NCBI RefSeq assembly: GCF_010668805.1
Contig: NZ_WUFT01000001.1
Coordinates: 1-64,000 of the forward strand
From: Rhizobium phaseoli
GTDB lineage: Bacteria; Pseudomonadota; Alphaproteobacteria; Rhizobiales; Rhizobiaceae
Length of the DNA stretch: 64,000 bases
Reading direction: 5' to 3'
The notes below the pieces were generated by a model. That model had not been told where the DNA came from. It ran no database searches and saw only the letters and a program-made list of their open reading frames with translations. Below are positions 26,491-35,364 of the stretch, piece after piece (within the stretch, counting starts at the first letter, position 1; each line of letters begins with the position of its first letter). Made by a program: the position numbers and the translations under genes.

Positions 26491-28368
26491 CTAGAACTCT
26501 ATGTCGTCGCCAGGCAGGATGTCGCCTTCCTCGGATTCGGCAGCGGCCGGTGGTGTTGCCTCGCCTTCCTCGTCCGGGTCGGGCGCCCGCACGCGCACGT
26601 CGATGATTTTCGCGCCTGGAAAATGCGCCAGGATCGCTGCCACGTCAGGGTCCTGACGGGCGTCGATGACGTGCTGTTCCCGGGTCCTGGCCTCTGCTTC
26701 CACCAGTGTCGGCTTGCCCTCTTCGCGGCTGAGGCTGACGATCCAGTGAATGCCGGTCCATTCCTTCAGCTTGACGGCAAGCTCGTTGAGCAGCGTCGTC
26801 GGCGCGCCGTCGGTCAGGCTGACGTCAAGGCGGCCGGGCTCGATCCGGACGGGACGCACAAAGGTGCGCACCATCGCCTTCAGCTTCGGATCGCGCTTCT
26901 CGGCGGCAAGATCGACGATATCGCTGACCGAATTGACCTGGACGAGCGGCTTTAACGCTTCCGCCGGTTTCGTCTCGATCCGCCCGATCGGCATCGTCTG
27001 TGGCTGGCTGCTCGGCACGGCGCGCAACATTGCGACCGGTGCGGACGCCTGCGGCTTGCCAGGTGCAATCTCCGGCGCGCGTGCCGCGACACTGCTTTGA
27101 TAGGGAACCCGCGTGCCGCTGCCGCCGCCATTGCCTGATGGCGAGGAAGAGGGCCGCGGGCCGGCATTGTCGCCGGAAAATTCGCCAAGCCGCCGCGCCG
27201 CGTCTTCAGGCGACGGCAGATGCGCCGCATGCGCCAGCCGGATCAGCACCATTTCGGCCGCACCCGCCGTCCGCGACGAGCCTTCCGTTTCCGGAATGCC
27301 CTTCAGCAGCATCTGCCAGATGCGCGACAGCGTCGTTACCGCAACGCCCTTGGCGAATTCCGCCGCCTTGGTGCGCTCGACCTCGCTGAGCGAGGGATCG
27401 TTTGCCGCATCCGGCACATATTTCAGCCGCGTCACCAGATGGGTGAAATCGGCAAGATCGGTCAGCACCACCACCGGATTGGCGCCGGCCTCGTATTGGC
27501 TTTGGAATTCGCCGAGGGCGGCGGCCACGTCGCCTTGGACGACATGCTGGAAGAGATCGACGATGCGGGCGCGGTCGGCGAGACCGAGCATCCCGCGCAC
27601 GGCGTCCGCCTGCACCGCACCTGCGCCATGGGCGATCGCCTGATCGAGTAGCGACAGGCCGTCGCGCGCCGAGCCTTCGGCGGCACGTGCGATCATCGCC
27701 AGCGCGTCTGGTTCCGCCTCGATGCCTTCCTTGGCGGCGATCGTCGAAAACAGCCCGACGAGATCCGACGCGCTGATGCGGCGCAGGTCGAAGCGCTGGC
27801 AGCGTGACAGCACGGTAATCGGCACCTTGCGGATCTCGGTCGTGGCGAAGATGAACTTCACATGCTCCGGCGGCTCTTCCAGCGTCTTCAAGAGGCCGTT
27901 GAAGGCCTGCGTCGACAGCATGTGCACTTCGTCGATGATGTAGACCTTGTAGCGCGCCGAAACCGGCCGATAGCGCACCTGCTCGATGATCTCGCGGATA
28001 TCGTCGATGCCGGTATGGGAGGCGGCATCCATCTCGATCACGTCGACATGCCGGCCTTCCATGATCGCCTGGCAGTGCTCGCCGGGTGTGCGTAGGTCGA
28101 TCGTCGGCTTGTCGATATCGGCTGTCTTGTAGTTCAGCGCCCGCGCCAGAATGCGCGCCGTCGTCGTCTTGCCGACGCCGCGCACGCCGGTCAGCATGTA
28201 GGCCTGGGCGATGCGGCCGGTCTCGAAGGCGTTGGTGAGGGTGCGGACCATCGGCTCCTGGCCGACCATCAGGTCCGTGAAATCCTTGGGGCGGTATTTG
28301 CGAGCCAGCACCCGGTAGCCGGTGCCCGTCGAGGCGGCATCTTTTGATTGTCGCTCGGTGTCGCTCAT
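26491..28368 (-). CDS. dnaX: DNA polymerase III tau/gamma subunit DnaX
   Basis: A 625-residue clamp-loader ATPase. P-loop [14 protein letters not shown] lies near residue 66, DEVHMLS (Walker B) near 140 and the sensor/arginine-finger SRC motif in VLSRCQRFD near 185. The zinc module seems reduced: the region that holds four cysteines in E. coli shows only one here ([14 protein letters not shown]). The long C-terminus from about 400 is the tau-specific part. No obvious A-rich frameshift slip site for gamma is visible. ATG 28368 is chosen because the frame further upstream runs through the SRP RNA gene. ybaB follows after 22 bases. Confidence 0.96.
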   Translation of the reverse strand: MSDTERQSKDAASTGTGYRVLARKYRPKDFTDLMVGQEPMVRTLTNAFETGRIAQAYMLTGVRGVGKTTTARILARALNYKTADIDKPTIDLRTPGEHCQAIMEGRHVDVIEMDAASHTGIDDIREIIEQVRYRPVSARYKVYIIDEVHMLSTQAFNGLLKTLEEPPEHVKFIFATTEIRKVPITVLSRCQRFDLRRISASDLVGLFSTIAAKEGIEAEPDALAMIARAAEGSARDGLSLLDQAIAHGAGAVQADAVRGMLGLADRARIVDLFQHVVQGDVAAALGEFQSQYEAGANPVVVLTDLADFTHLVTRLKYVPDAANDPSLSEVERTKAAEFAKGVAVTTLSRIWQMLLKGIPETEGSSRTAGAAEMVLIRLAHAAHLPSPEDAARRLGEFSGDNAGPRPSSSPSGNGGGSGTRVPYQSSVAARAPEIAPGKPQASAPVAMLRAVPSSQPQTMPIGRIETKPAEALKPLVQVNSVSDIVDLAAEKRDPKLKAMVRTFVRPVRIEPGRLDVSLTDGAPTTLLNELAVKLKEWTGIHWIVSLSREEGKPTLVEAEARTREQHVIDARQDPDVAAILAHFPGAKIIDVRVRAPDPDEEGEATPPAAAESEEGDILPGDDIEF

Positions 28369-28412
28369 CGCCCTGCTTGTCGCCCGGATCGTCGGGCACT
28401 TCGTGGAGAGAA

Positions 28413-28511
28413 GGTGGGAGGCTGGCACGATGACCCGTGCCGGGCTCGTTAGGGCTGCTTCCTTCCGGACCTGACCCGGTTGGCGAGTGGCTCGTCCACC
28501 ACCAACCTCCC
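28413..28511 (-). ncRNA. ffs: Signal recognition particle RNA (4.5S, ffs)
   Basis: About 99 bases. The universally conserved apical part is present on the minus strand: GGTCAGGTCCGGAAGGAAGC, containing the asymmetric loop and the GGAA tetraloop that bind Ffh. The 5' GGGAGGTTGG pairs with 3' CCAGCCTCCC through one G-U, closing the long hairpin. It lies 45 bases upstream of dnaX on the same strand, a common alphaproteobacterial location. The ends are estimated from the terminal pairing. Confidence 0.93.
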
Positions 28512-28592
28512 GAATGCACATATCGGCAATATCGTCATCAAAAGCAAGCCAACATGATAAAAAACTGCTAGTCCTTGGAAAAGACAGGAGGA

Positions 28593-29009
28593 ATGCCCTT
28601 GAACGGCTTTATGCTCGACTCCCGGCTGGAAAATGACAGCGTCAGCATCATGATCACCGGCCTCTGTGATCTGAGATTGTCGAGGGATGCCCGCTGGCCC
28701 TGGCTCATTCTGGTGCCGCGCCGGGCAAGCATCACCGAAATCTTCGAGCTGACGCCGCTCGACCAGGTGCTGCTTGCCTTCGAGACCGAGCTCACCGCCA
28801 CGGCGCTGAAACAGATCACCGGCGCTGCAAAAATCAATATCGGGGCTCTTGGCAATATCGTCCGCCAGCTTCATGTTCATGTCATTGCCCGCTTCGAAGG
28901 CGATGCCAACTGGCCGGGTCCCGTCTGGGGTTTCGGACGCGCGGAGCCCTACGAAGACGGAAAGAGAGACGAATTCACAGCGAAGCTGCGGGAAGCCCTT
29001 TCATCATGA
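28593..29009 (+). CDS. HIT domain hydrolase
   Basis: A protein of about 138 residues of the histidine-triad superfamily. The core motif is QLHVHVIAR near residue 92 (His-x-His-x), with the preceding ALGNIVRQLH helix; the third His position of the classic triad is not obvious, as is common in this proteobacterial branch. Members hydrolyse nucleoside phosphoramidates or dinucleoside polyphosphates. The start is unsure: AGGAGG at 28587-28592 is too close to ATG 28593 and ideally placed for TTG 28599. The stop overlaps the nudC start by four bases, suggesting linked nucleotide clean-up functions. Confidence 0.85.
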   Translation: MPLNGFMLDSRLENDSVSIMITGLCDLRLSRDARWPWLILVPRRASITEIFELTPLDQVLLAFETELTATALKQITGAAKINIGALGNIVRQLHVHVIARFEGDANWPGPVWGFGRAEPYEDGKRDEFTAKLREALSS

Positions 29010-29965
29010 GTCATTCGCTTTTCGATTCGGATGTGCCGCATCCGGAACCCAGCAATCTCACGGCTTTTGCCGCCAACGACCTCAATCGCGATTCCGAACA
29101 TCGCGACGAACGCTCCGTCGAAAAAGCGCTGGCCAAGGAGGGCACGCATATCTTCGCCTTCGCCGGCGACAAGCTGGTGCTGAAGCATGACGGCCAGGTG
29201 CTCGATCCGCTCTTTGCCCGCTACGAGCTGCAGGAGCTTCGGCCGAATTGGGACGAGACGGTGCTTCTCGGCTACCGCAAATCAGGCGAGCCGCGCCTTG
29301 CCGTTCCCGTCGGCATCGACGTCGACGATCTCACCAGCCAGTACAAGCCTGCCGACGGCCGCACGCTGTTTCGCGAAATGCTGATCGACGAGGTGCTGCT
29401 CGGCGAATTCGCCCAGGCCGCAAGCCTCATCCGCTGGAATGGCGACAACCGCTTCTGCGGCCGCTGCGGCTCGGCGATGGAGATCCATATCGGCGGCTAC
29501 AAGCGTGTCTGCGCCGCCTGCGAGCATATGATCTTCCCCCGCACCGACCCTGTCGTCATCATGCTGACGATCGATGAGAGCCGCGACCTCTGCCTGCTCG
29601 GCCGCAGCCCGCATTTCGCGCCCGGCATGTATTCCTGTCTCGCCGGCTTCGTTGAACCCGGTGAAACCATCGAGAACGCCGTGCGCCGCGAAACGCTGGA
29701 AGAATCGGGCATCCGCACCGGCCGCATCCGCTACCACGCCTCGCAGCCCTGGCCGATGCCGCATTCCCTGATGATCGGCTGTTACGCCGAGGCCAGATCC
29801 ACCGAAATCACCCGCGACGAGACGGAGTTGGAGGATTGCCGCTGGTTCACCCGCGAGGAAACGATCGAGATGCTGGAACGCCCGAGCGCAACAGGCAAGG
29901 CCTCTCCGCCGAAAGGGGCGATCGCCCACCGCCTGATGCGCGACTGGGTGGAGTGGAAGCGGTAG
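29006..29965 (+). CDS. nudC: NAD+ diphosphatase / deNADding Nudix hydrolase NudC
   Basis: A 319-residue enzyme cleaving NAD(H) to NMN and AMP and removing NAD caps from RNA. The four-cysteine zinc ribbon (FCGRCGSAM and VCAACEHMIFPR) lies near residues 148-178, and the Nudix box GFVEPGETIENAVRRETLEE begins near 213. The NudC-specific SQPWPMPHSLM motif follows near 249. Overlap with the HIT gene and a four-base gap to the WYL regulator suggest one operon. Confidence 0.95.
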   Translation: MSHSLFDSDVPHPEPSNLTAFAANDLNRDSEHRDERSVEKALAKEGTHIFAFAGDKLVLKHDGQVLDPLFARYELQELRPNWDETVLLGYRKSGEPRLAVPVGIDVDDLTSQYKPADGRTLFREMLIDEVLLGEFAQAASLIRWNGDNRFCGRCGSAMEIHIGGYKRVCAACEHMIFPRTDPVVIMLTIDESRDLCLLGRSPHFAPGMYSCLAGFVEPGETIENAVRRETLEESGIRTGRIRYHASQPWPMPHSLMIGCYAEARSTEITRDETELEDCRWFTREETIEMLERPSATGKASPPKGAIAHRLMRDWVEWKR

Positions 29966-29969
29966 CGTA

Positions 29970-30662
29970 ATGCCGATCGCCCGCTCGGAACGGCTGCTGA
30001 CGCTGCTCCAGACGCTCCGGCGTTACCGGCGGCCGGTGACCGGCATCGTGCTTGCTGAGGAAACCGGCGTCAGCCTGCGCACGCTCTATCGCGACATTGC
30101 CAGCCTGCAGGCCCAGGGTGCGATGATCGAAGGCGAAGCCGGCATCGGCTACGTGCTGAAGCCGGGTTTCATGCTGCCGCCGATGATGTTTTCCGAAGAG
30201 GAGCTGGAGGCGCTGGTGCTCGGCTCGCGCTGGGTCGCCCGCGCCGCCGAACCGCGTCTTGCCGGCGCCGGCGCCGATGCGCTGGCCAAGATTGCCGCCG
30301 TGCTGCCGGCCGATATGCGGGAGATGATCGATTCGGCGGCCCTTTTCGTCGGTCCCAAACGCCGGGACGAAGACAAGGCGGATGTTTCGGCCATCCGCAG
30401 GGCGATCCGCCTGGAGCGGATCCTCGAACTGCATTATGGCGACGAGCAGGGCCGAATTTCCCGCCGCCGCGTCTGGCCTTTCGCGCTCGGCTATTTCGAG
30501 CATGTGCGCGTCCTCATGGCCTGGTGCGAACTGCGCCAGGATTTTCGCCATTTCCGCACCGACCGCATCATCGACATGACTCTGCATGAGGTGCGTTATC
30601 CGCGCCGCCGCACGGTTCTTCTCAAGGAATGGCGCGAGCAGGACGTGCCGCTCGAGAACTGA
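29970..30662 (+). CDS. YafY-type HTH/WYL transcriptional regulator
   Basis: A 230-residue regulator. An N-terminal helix-turn-helix_11 domain (SERLLTLLQTLRRYRRPV...LAEETGVSLRTLYRDIASL, residues 4-48) is followed by a WYL domain (about 135-220). In this copy the WYL core reads ELHYGDEQGRISRRRVWPFALGYF. WYL domains sense small ligands, often nucleotides or nucleic acid. No WCX extension is present, so it is the short form. It probably belongs to the HIT-nudC operon; the VOC gene 465 bases downstream is a frequent partner of such regulators. Confidence 0.85.
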   Translation: MPIARSERLLTLLQTLRRYRRPVTGIVLAEETGVSLRTLYRDIASLQAQGAMIEGEAGIGYVLKPGFMLPPMMFSEEELEALVLGSRWVARAAEPRLAGAGADALAKIAAVLPADMREMIDSAALFVGPKRRDEDKADVSAIRRAIRLERILELHYGDEQGRISRRRVWPFALGYFEHVRVLMAWCELRQDFRHFRTDRIIDMTLHEVRYPRRRTVLLKEWREQDVPLEN

Positions 30663-30734
30663 AACGCTGCTGCCATAAACTGTCAGCAGTCGAGGTTATC
30701 ATCAGTACCAATCCACCAGGAAGGAGTACTGATC

Positions 30735-30995
30735 ATGGCAACGCCTCCCGCCATTCATTTCGCCAACGAGCGTTTTACAGCTGAGACATTTGCCGATGTG
30801 ATTTCGGCCGAAACTTTTGCCGACGTCCGCCAATCGGCGCGCTCCGGCTTGCTGCGGCTGGTCATGGGCTTTCTTCGGAATCCCAGGGGAAACCGCCCGA
30901 AACTCGATCTTGAATCGACACCGGATTCCTTGAAGCGCGATCTCGGCTTCCTGGACGGGCGCGGCCCGCGCCGCGAGGATCGTTTTCCGCTGTAA
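30735..30995 (+). CDS. Small protein of unknown function
   Basis: I do not recognise this 86-residue protein. Coding status is supported by a good AAGGAG ribosome site (30720-30725) nine bases before the ATG and by in-frame codon use like the neighbours. The N-terminal third contains a tandem duplication (AETFADV at about residues 15-21 and 25-31). The C-terminal part is basic and ends DSLKRDLGFLDGRGPRREDR, loosely reminiscent of DUF1127-type small rhizobial proteins. No membrane segment is predicted. Confidence 0.65.
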   Translation: MATPPAIHFANERFTAETFADVISAETFADVRQSARSGLLRLVMGFLRNPRGNRPKLDLESTPDSLKRDLGFLDGRGPRREDRFPL

Positions 30996-31126
30996 ATTAC
31001 TGCATCACCATTGACCTTCGGCCCGACGGAAACGAGGCGCGGCAGTCGCCGAGCCTCCCTATCCTGCTGCCATCCATTGGCAGCAGCGGGGCCCCCCTTC
31101 GCCATTTCCTAAACGGGAGAACCGAA

Positions 31127-31495
31127 ATGACCAGCCCCAATCTGATTATCCTCTACGTCAAGGACCCGGGCGAAAGCGCCGGCTTCTATCGCAACCTCCT
31201 GAACCGCGAACCGGCCGTGGAGGCACCAAATTTTGTCGCGTTTCCGCTCGAGGGTGGCTTCACCCTCGGCCTCTGGCGGCGCAGCAAGGTCGAGCCGCAG
31301 CCCTCCGCCATCGGCAACCGCGGCGAAGTGGCCTTCATGGTGGCGGGGGAAAATGCCGTCGCCCGGCAGTATGAGGATTGGCGCGGCCGCGGCCTGCCGA
31401 TCGCCCAGGAACTGACCGAACTGGATTTCGGCCCGACCTTCGTCGTGCTCGATCCGGACGGTCATCGGCTGCGCGTCTGTGAGCCGGATAAATAA
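31127..31495 (+). CDS. VOC (glyoxalase/bleomycin-resistance fold) protein
   Basis: A 122-residue protein with two beta-alpha-beta-beta-beta units of the vicinal oxygen chelate fold. Unit one begins LIILYVKDPGESAGFYRNLL and unit two GEVAFMVAGENAV, ending in the typical FVVLDPDGHRLRV strand. A GGGAGAA ribosome site precedes ATG 31127. The substrate (resistance, dioxygenase or unknown) cannot be told from sequence. It converges with pheA, whose stop is 20 bases away. Confidence 0.82.
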   Translation: MTSPNLIILYVKDPGESAGFYRNLLNREPAVEAPNFVAFPLEGGFTLGLWRRSKVEPQPSAIGNRGEVAFMVAGENAVARQYEDWRGRGLPIAQELTELDFGPTFVVLDPDGHRLRVCEPDK

Positions 31496-31515
31496 TATGA
31501 CCGATGCGGGGCTTG

Positions 31516-32370
31516 TTAAAGCAGGCCTCGCATCGCATGCCCCTTGTAGACGCCGAGGATGCGCACCTTCTCGGAGAAGAACCGCAGTTCTTCCAATGCC
31601 CGCCGCACGTTCGGATCATTCGGATGGCCTTCGATATCGGCGTAGAACTGCGTCGCCACGAATCGTCCGCCGAGCTGATAGCTTTCCAGCTTGGTCATGT
31701 TGATATTGTTGGTGGCAAACCCGCCGAGCGCCTTGTAGAGCGCGGCCGGAATGTTGCGGACGTTGAAGACGAAGGTGGTGACAACCTTTTCGTCCGCCGA
31801 AGTCCGTTGCGCCCATTCCTCGTCGCGCGACAGCACGACGAAGCGGGTGACGTTGTTTTCAGTATCCTCGACATTTTCGGCAATGATCTCGAGCCCGTAG
31901 AGATCGGCGGCAAGCCGCGGCGCCAAGGCGGCCATCGAGCGGTCGCCGGTTTCCTTCACCAGCTTTGCTGCGCCCGCCGTATCGCCGGCGATCACAGGCT
32001 TCCAGCCATTGGCCCGAACGATCTTGCGGCACTGGCCGAGCGCGTGAATGTGGCTGTGCACCGTGCGGATCTCGTCCTTGGTCACCCCCGGCAGCACCAT
32101 CAGCTGGAAGCGGATCGGCATGAAATATTCGCCGATGATGTGCAGCCGCGATTCAGGCAGCAGATGGTGGATATCTGCGACGCGCCCGGCGATGGTGTTC
32201 TCGATCGGGATCATCCCGATATCGGCGTCGCCATTGTCGACCGCCGTGAACGCATCCTCGAAGGTCTGGCAGGGCAGCGGCTCCATGGTCGGAAACATGT
32301 CCCGGCTGGCCATGTCGGAATTGGCGCCGAATTCGCCCTGGAAGGCGATCCTGTTGGTCTTGATGTTCAT
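31516..32370 (-). CDS. pheA: Prephenate dehydratase PheA
   Basis: A 284-residue monofunctional enzyme converting prephenate to phenylpyruvate in phenylalanine synthesis. Two substrate-binding lobes occupy about residues 8-185, with FQGEFGANSDMA, the MIPIENTIAGRV motif (about 53-64) and the catalytic TRF in NVTRFVVLSR (about 174-183). A C-terminal ACT domain (about 197-275, TFVFNVRNIPAALYKAL, MTKLESYQLGGRF) allows phenylalanine feedback; its ESRP-type motif reads ESYQ. It starts ten bases after kdsB and is probably in one operon with it. Confidence 0.95.
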   Translation of the reverse strand: MNIKTNRIAFQGEFGANSDMASRDMFPTMEPLPCQTFEDAFTAVDNGDADIGMIPIENTIAGRVADIHHLLPESRLHIIGEYFMPIRFQLMVLPGVTKDEIRTVHSHIHALGQCRKIVRANGWKPVIAGDTAGAAKLVKETGDRSMAALAPRLAADLYGLEIIAENVEDTENNVTRFVVLSRDEEWAQRTSADEKVVTTFVFNVRNIPAALYKALGGFATNNINMTKLESYQLGGRFVATQFYADIEGHPNDPNVRRALEELRFFSEKVRILGVYKGHAMRGLL

Positions 32371-32380
32371 GATGGTTCCG

Positions 32381-33136
32381 TCAGTTCGACTTTGCGGAGA
32401 GGATGCGCCGCGCTATTTCGAGGTCGGCCGGAGTATCGACACCGAGCGGAACCGTGTCAACGATCTCAACGTCGATGCGCATGCCGGCCTCCAGCGCCCG
32501 CAGCTGCTCCAGCGATTCGCGCCTTTCGAGCGTTGAAGGCCCGAGCGCGACGAACCGTTCCAGCGCCGCGCGCCGATAGGCATAAAGGCCGATATGGTGG
32601 TAGAGCGGACCCTTGCCGTAAGGTGCGGTCGCACGCGTGAAATAGAGCCCGCGCAGTCGGGTGTCGGAAACCGGCGAACCGACAACCTTGACGATGTGCG
32701 GCGCGGTTTTATCAGCTTCATTGTCGATTTCAGTCGTCAGCGTGCCGATATCGACCGCCTCGTTCTCGAGCGGGCGCAAAGCCGCGCGCACGGTTTCCGG
32801 ATCGATCGTCGGCAGATCGCCCTGGACGTTGACGATGAATTTCGCCTTGCCGGCAGGATCGACTTTCTGCAGCGCCTCGAAGATTCGATCGGAACCCGAT
32901 TGATGCTCGCTGCTGGTCATGACGACTTCGAAGCCGGCGGCAGAAACGGAATCGAACACCCTGATGTCGTCGACGGCGACGACGACGCGGCCGATGGCTG
33001 CCTCCCTGGCGCGCATCGCCACCTGGACGATCATCGGCAGCCCGCAAATATCGGCGAGCGGCTTGCCCGGAAGCCGGGTGGAGGCCATCCGCGCCGGGAT
33101 CAATACAAGCACGTCATCTAAATTTGAATCACTCAT
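32381..33136 (-). CDS. kdsB: 3-deoxy-manno-octulosonate cytidylyltransferase
   Basis: A 251-residue CMP-Kdo synthetase that activates Kdo for lipid A core synthesis. The nucleotide-binding signature [18 protein letters not shown] lies at residues 13-30, with VVAVDD near 52, [15 protein letters not shown] near 97 and HIGLYAYRR near 185. Length matches the family. It is the first gene of a kdsB-pheA pair and is divergent from the cytochrome c gene with 153 bases between. Confidence 0.95.
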   Translation of the reverse strand: MSDSNLDDVLVLIPARMASTRLPGKPLADICGLPMIVQVAMRAREAAIGRVVVAVDDIRVFDSVSAAGFEVVMTSSEHQSGSDRIFEALQKVDPAGKAKFIVNVQGDLPTIDPETVRAALRPLENEAVDIGTLTTEIDNEADKTAPHIVKVVGSPVSDTRLRGLYFTRATAPYGKGPLYHHIGLYAYRRAALERFVALGPSTLERRESLEQLRALEAGMRIDVEIVDTVPLGVDTPADLEIARRILSAKSN

Positions 33137-33289
33137 TGGTCGGGCCTTCTATTCCGGGCTGAAAAGTGTCAAAAAGTCTCACGCACAAGACCATTTAGAC
33201 AGTTGCAACGATCAGCCAAAAGACATAGGTTCCGCGCGATTTCAAGATGGTCGGGTTATGGTCTGCCGGCTGCAAGGGGAGCATTGCAG

Positions 33290-33847
33290 ATGAATTCATA
33301 CGTCAATACGGCCGTTGGGGCGCTGCTCGGAACGATTTTCGTTCTGATGTCGGTCTCCATCGCGTCCGAAGGGATCTTCCATTCCGAAGCACCGGAAAAG
33401 GAAGGTTTCGCGATCGTTGCAGAAGAGGCGCCCGCCGCTGGTGGCGAAGCTGCGCCTGCCGCTGCTGCCGTCCCGATCGCGCAATTGCTTGCTTCTGCCG
33501 ATGCCAAGGCCGGTGAAACGGTTTTCAAGAAGTGTCAGGCCTGTCATGACGGCACCAAAGGGGGACCGAACAAGGTCGGTCCCAACCTCTTTGGTGTCGT
33601 AGATCGCCCGATCGCCTCGCATGAGGGCTTTGCCTATTCCGCTGCCATGAAGGATTTCTCCAAGGGCAGCAGCGAGAAGTGGACCTTCGAATTTCTCAAC
33701 AAGTTCCTGACGGCGCCGAAGAAGGATGTTCCCGGAACGGCGATGGGCTTTGCCGGTCTGCCGAAGGATCAGGATCGCGCCAACGTCATCCTCTACCTGC
33801 ACACGCTCGCCGATTCGCCGGTGCCGCTGCCGACCGCGACGCAGTGA
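33290..33847 (+). CDS. cycM: Membrane-anchored cytochrome c (CycM-type)
   Basis: A 185-residue protein with an N-terminal membrane anchor ([18 protein letters not shown], residues 8-25), an Ala/Pro/Glu-rich linker and a class I cytochrome c domain from about residue 65. The haem site CQACH is near residue 83, and the likely axial Met is in [10 protein letters not shown] near 149. CycM-type anchored cytochromes carry electrons to the aa3 oxidase in rhizobia. ATG 33290 has AGGGGAG eight bases upstream. A terminator follows. Confidence 0.9.
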   Translation: MNSYVNTAVGALLGTIFVLMSVSIASEGIFHSEAPEKEGFAIVAEEAPAAGGEAAPAAAAVPIAQLLASADAKAGETVFKKCQACHDGTKGGPNKVGPNLFGVVDRPIASHEGFAYSAAMKDFSKGSSEKWTFEFLNKFLTAPKKDVPGTAMGFAGLPKDQDRANVILYLHTLADSPVPLPTATQ

Positions 33848-33874
33848 CGCGGACGGAATAATCGCATGTCATCG

Positions 33875-33904
33875 AAGCCCGGCCCGCGAAGCCGGGCTTT
33901 TTGT
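33875..33904. terminator. Intrinsic terminator after the cytochrome c gene
   Basis: AAGCCCGGC (33875-33883) pairs with GCCGGGCTT (33891-33899), followed by a TTTTTG run. It lies between the convergent cytochrome c gene and AEC transporter gene and could serve both. Confidence 0.88.
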
Positions 33905-33919
33905 TGTGCAAAGAGTGTT

Positions 33920-34867
33920 TCAGGCACCCAGGAAATAGGCCCAGAGTGACACCGTGATGGCGCCGAGCGCCGTCGTCACCGTGATCGTCGAGGCAGCGAT
34001 GCTATGACCGACGCCGAAGCGGTTGGCGATCAGCCAGGCATTGACGCCTGTGGGCACCGAAGAGGTCAGCACGATCGCCGCCGTCCATTCGGGGCTGAGG
34101 CCGAGGAGATGGCTTGCCGCCCACACGCAGCCGGGCAGCATCACCAGCTTCAAGCTCGACGTGACGCTGGCGATGCCGAGATTGCCTGAGATGCCGTATT
34201 TCTCCAGCGCCATGCCGAGCGAAATCAGCGCCGCCGGACCGGCAATGCCGGCGATCTGTTTGACGACCGTTGCCAGGGTTGCAGGCATGGTGAGACCGGA
34301 AAGATGCATAGCCATGCCGGCCGCAAGCCCGATTACCAGCGGATTGCGGACGAGATTGACGGCGATCTGGCGAAGCATGAGCACCATGCTGCGATCGCTT
34401 TTGCCGGCGATCTTGCGCTCGGCATGCTCCATCAGCACCGTGCCGGCGACCATCATCACCGGCAGATGCACGGCAAGCAGGATCGACAGCGCCACCAGCC
34501 CCTCATCGCCGACGGTCCGCTCGACCAGCGGCAGGCCGATGAAGATATTATTGGCGAAGGCGGAGGAAACGCCGGCCAGCACGCCGATCCGTTCGTCACG
34601 GCCGAAGAGGCGTGTGGCGGCGATATGGCCGGTCGTCCAGGTGATGGCAACGCCGGAGAAATAGACGATCCACAGCCGGAAAGGCGAGGCGCCATGAAAA
34701 TCCGCCTCGGCAATGGTGCGGAAGAGCAGCAGCGGCACGGCGATCTTGAAGACGAATTCACTGAGCGCTTCGCCGACATTCGATGCCATCAAGCCGCTGC
34801 GGACGATCACCCAGCCGATAAGGATCAGGATGAAGATCGGAAGAACGTCGAGAATGATGGCTGACAT
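33920..34867 (-). CDS. AEC (auxin efflux carrier) family transporter
   Basis: A 315-residue membrane protein with about ten helices in the five-plus-five inverted topology of the AEC/BART superfamily. Recognisable stretches are the N-terminal DVLPIFILILIGWVIVRSG, FANNIFIGLPLVE near residue 105, MVAGTVLMEHAE near 138 and SSVPTGVNAWLIANRFG near 269. Bacterial members include malonate and malate transporters; the substrate here is unknown. It stands alone, divergent from adenosine kinase with a roughly 500-base gap. Confidence 0.88.
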   Translation of the reverse strand: MSAIILDVLPIFILILIGWVIVRSGLMASNVGEALSEFVFKIAVPLLLFRTIAEADFHGASPFRLWIVYFSGVAITWTTGHIAATRLFGRDERIGVLAGVSSAFANNIFIGLPLVERTVGDEGLVALSILLAVHLPVMMVAGTVLMEHAERKIAGKSDRSMVLMLRQIAVNLVRNPLVIGLAAGMAMHLSGLTMPATLATVVKQIAGIAGPAALISLGMALEKYGISGNLGIASVTSSLKLVMLPGCVWAASHLLGLSPEWTAAIVLTSSVPTGVNAWLIANRFGVGHSIAASTITVTTALGAITVSLWAYFLGA

Positions 34868-34904
34868 GAGGAGGCTGCTTTGTGCGGGGGAGTATCAACC
34901 TCTA

Positions 34905-34985
34905 CTGCATAATTCCTCAAATCGGAATCGATTTAAGGAGAAAATTATCCAGCAATTCAAAGTTCTACAACGCTGCGCCTCTGAG
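34905..34985 (+). repeat. A/T-rich intergenic repeat, copy A
   Basis: About 80 bases that align along their whole length with 54550-54635. Shared blocks are TCGGAAT, TTTAAGGA, AAAATTA, ATTCAAAGT and GCGCCTCTGA. Both copies read on the plus strand in intergenic DNA. Confidence 0.8.
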
Positions 34986-35044
34986 AAGGGAGTGGCGTTA
35001 CAGCAGCAAACCGTCTGCATTGAAACCCAATCGCCAATATCCGC

Positions 35045-35075
35045 AAAGCAAAAAAAGCGGGCACAGCCCGCTTTT
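35045..35075 (-). terminator. Orphan intrinsic terminator
   Basis: AGCGGGC (35056-35062) pairs with GCCCGCT (35066-35072) around a three-base loop; read on the minus strand it is followed by a run of seven Ts. No minus-strand gene precedes it, so it may end an unannotated small transcript begun between 35080 and 35360. Confidence 0.7.
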
Positions 35076-35364
35076 CCGCTCCGGTCTTGCCGGATATCCG
35101 ATCGCGAAGCCGCCAGTTCATCCGTGGTCAGCATCGCGCCGGTAAGATCGAGGGGATCATCCCCCGTGCGCCCGGCTGCAACTGAAAGCTGCTCATGCCG
35201 GTCTTCTTGCGACTATTTCTAGATTTTGAAGATGACATGGGCATGACGAATAGGCGGCAGTTTTGCGAAGAAATAGCGGTGCCATCCACCATTTATCCTT
35301 CCAAACTGCGGAAATTTCGCTAAGACCGGACCCCGGCTATCACAAATCCGGGACTCCCCATTTC

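Larger units (their letters stand above)
34868..35364. other. Intergenic region between AEC transporter and adenosine kinase
   Basis: 497 bases with no convincing gene. It contains an A/T-rich repeat (34905-34985) also found before polA, and a compact hairpin with a minus-strand T run (35045-35075). A 54-codon minus-strand frame from 35291 has no ribosome site and no recognisable product. Confidence 0.5.

Noticed and set aside
28369..28521. N-terminal extension of dnaX
   Set aside because: The open frame upstream of ATG 28368 runs through the SRP RNA gene and does not match DnaX proteins.
35127..35291. A 54-codon minus-strand frame ahead of the orphan terminator
   Set aside because: It has no ribosome site and no recognisable or compositionally convincing protein; kept only as part of a possible small transcript.
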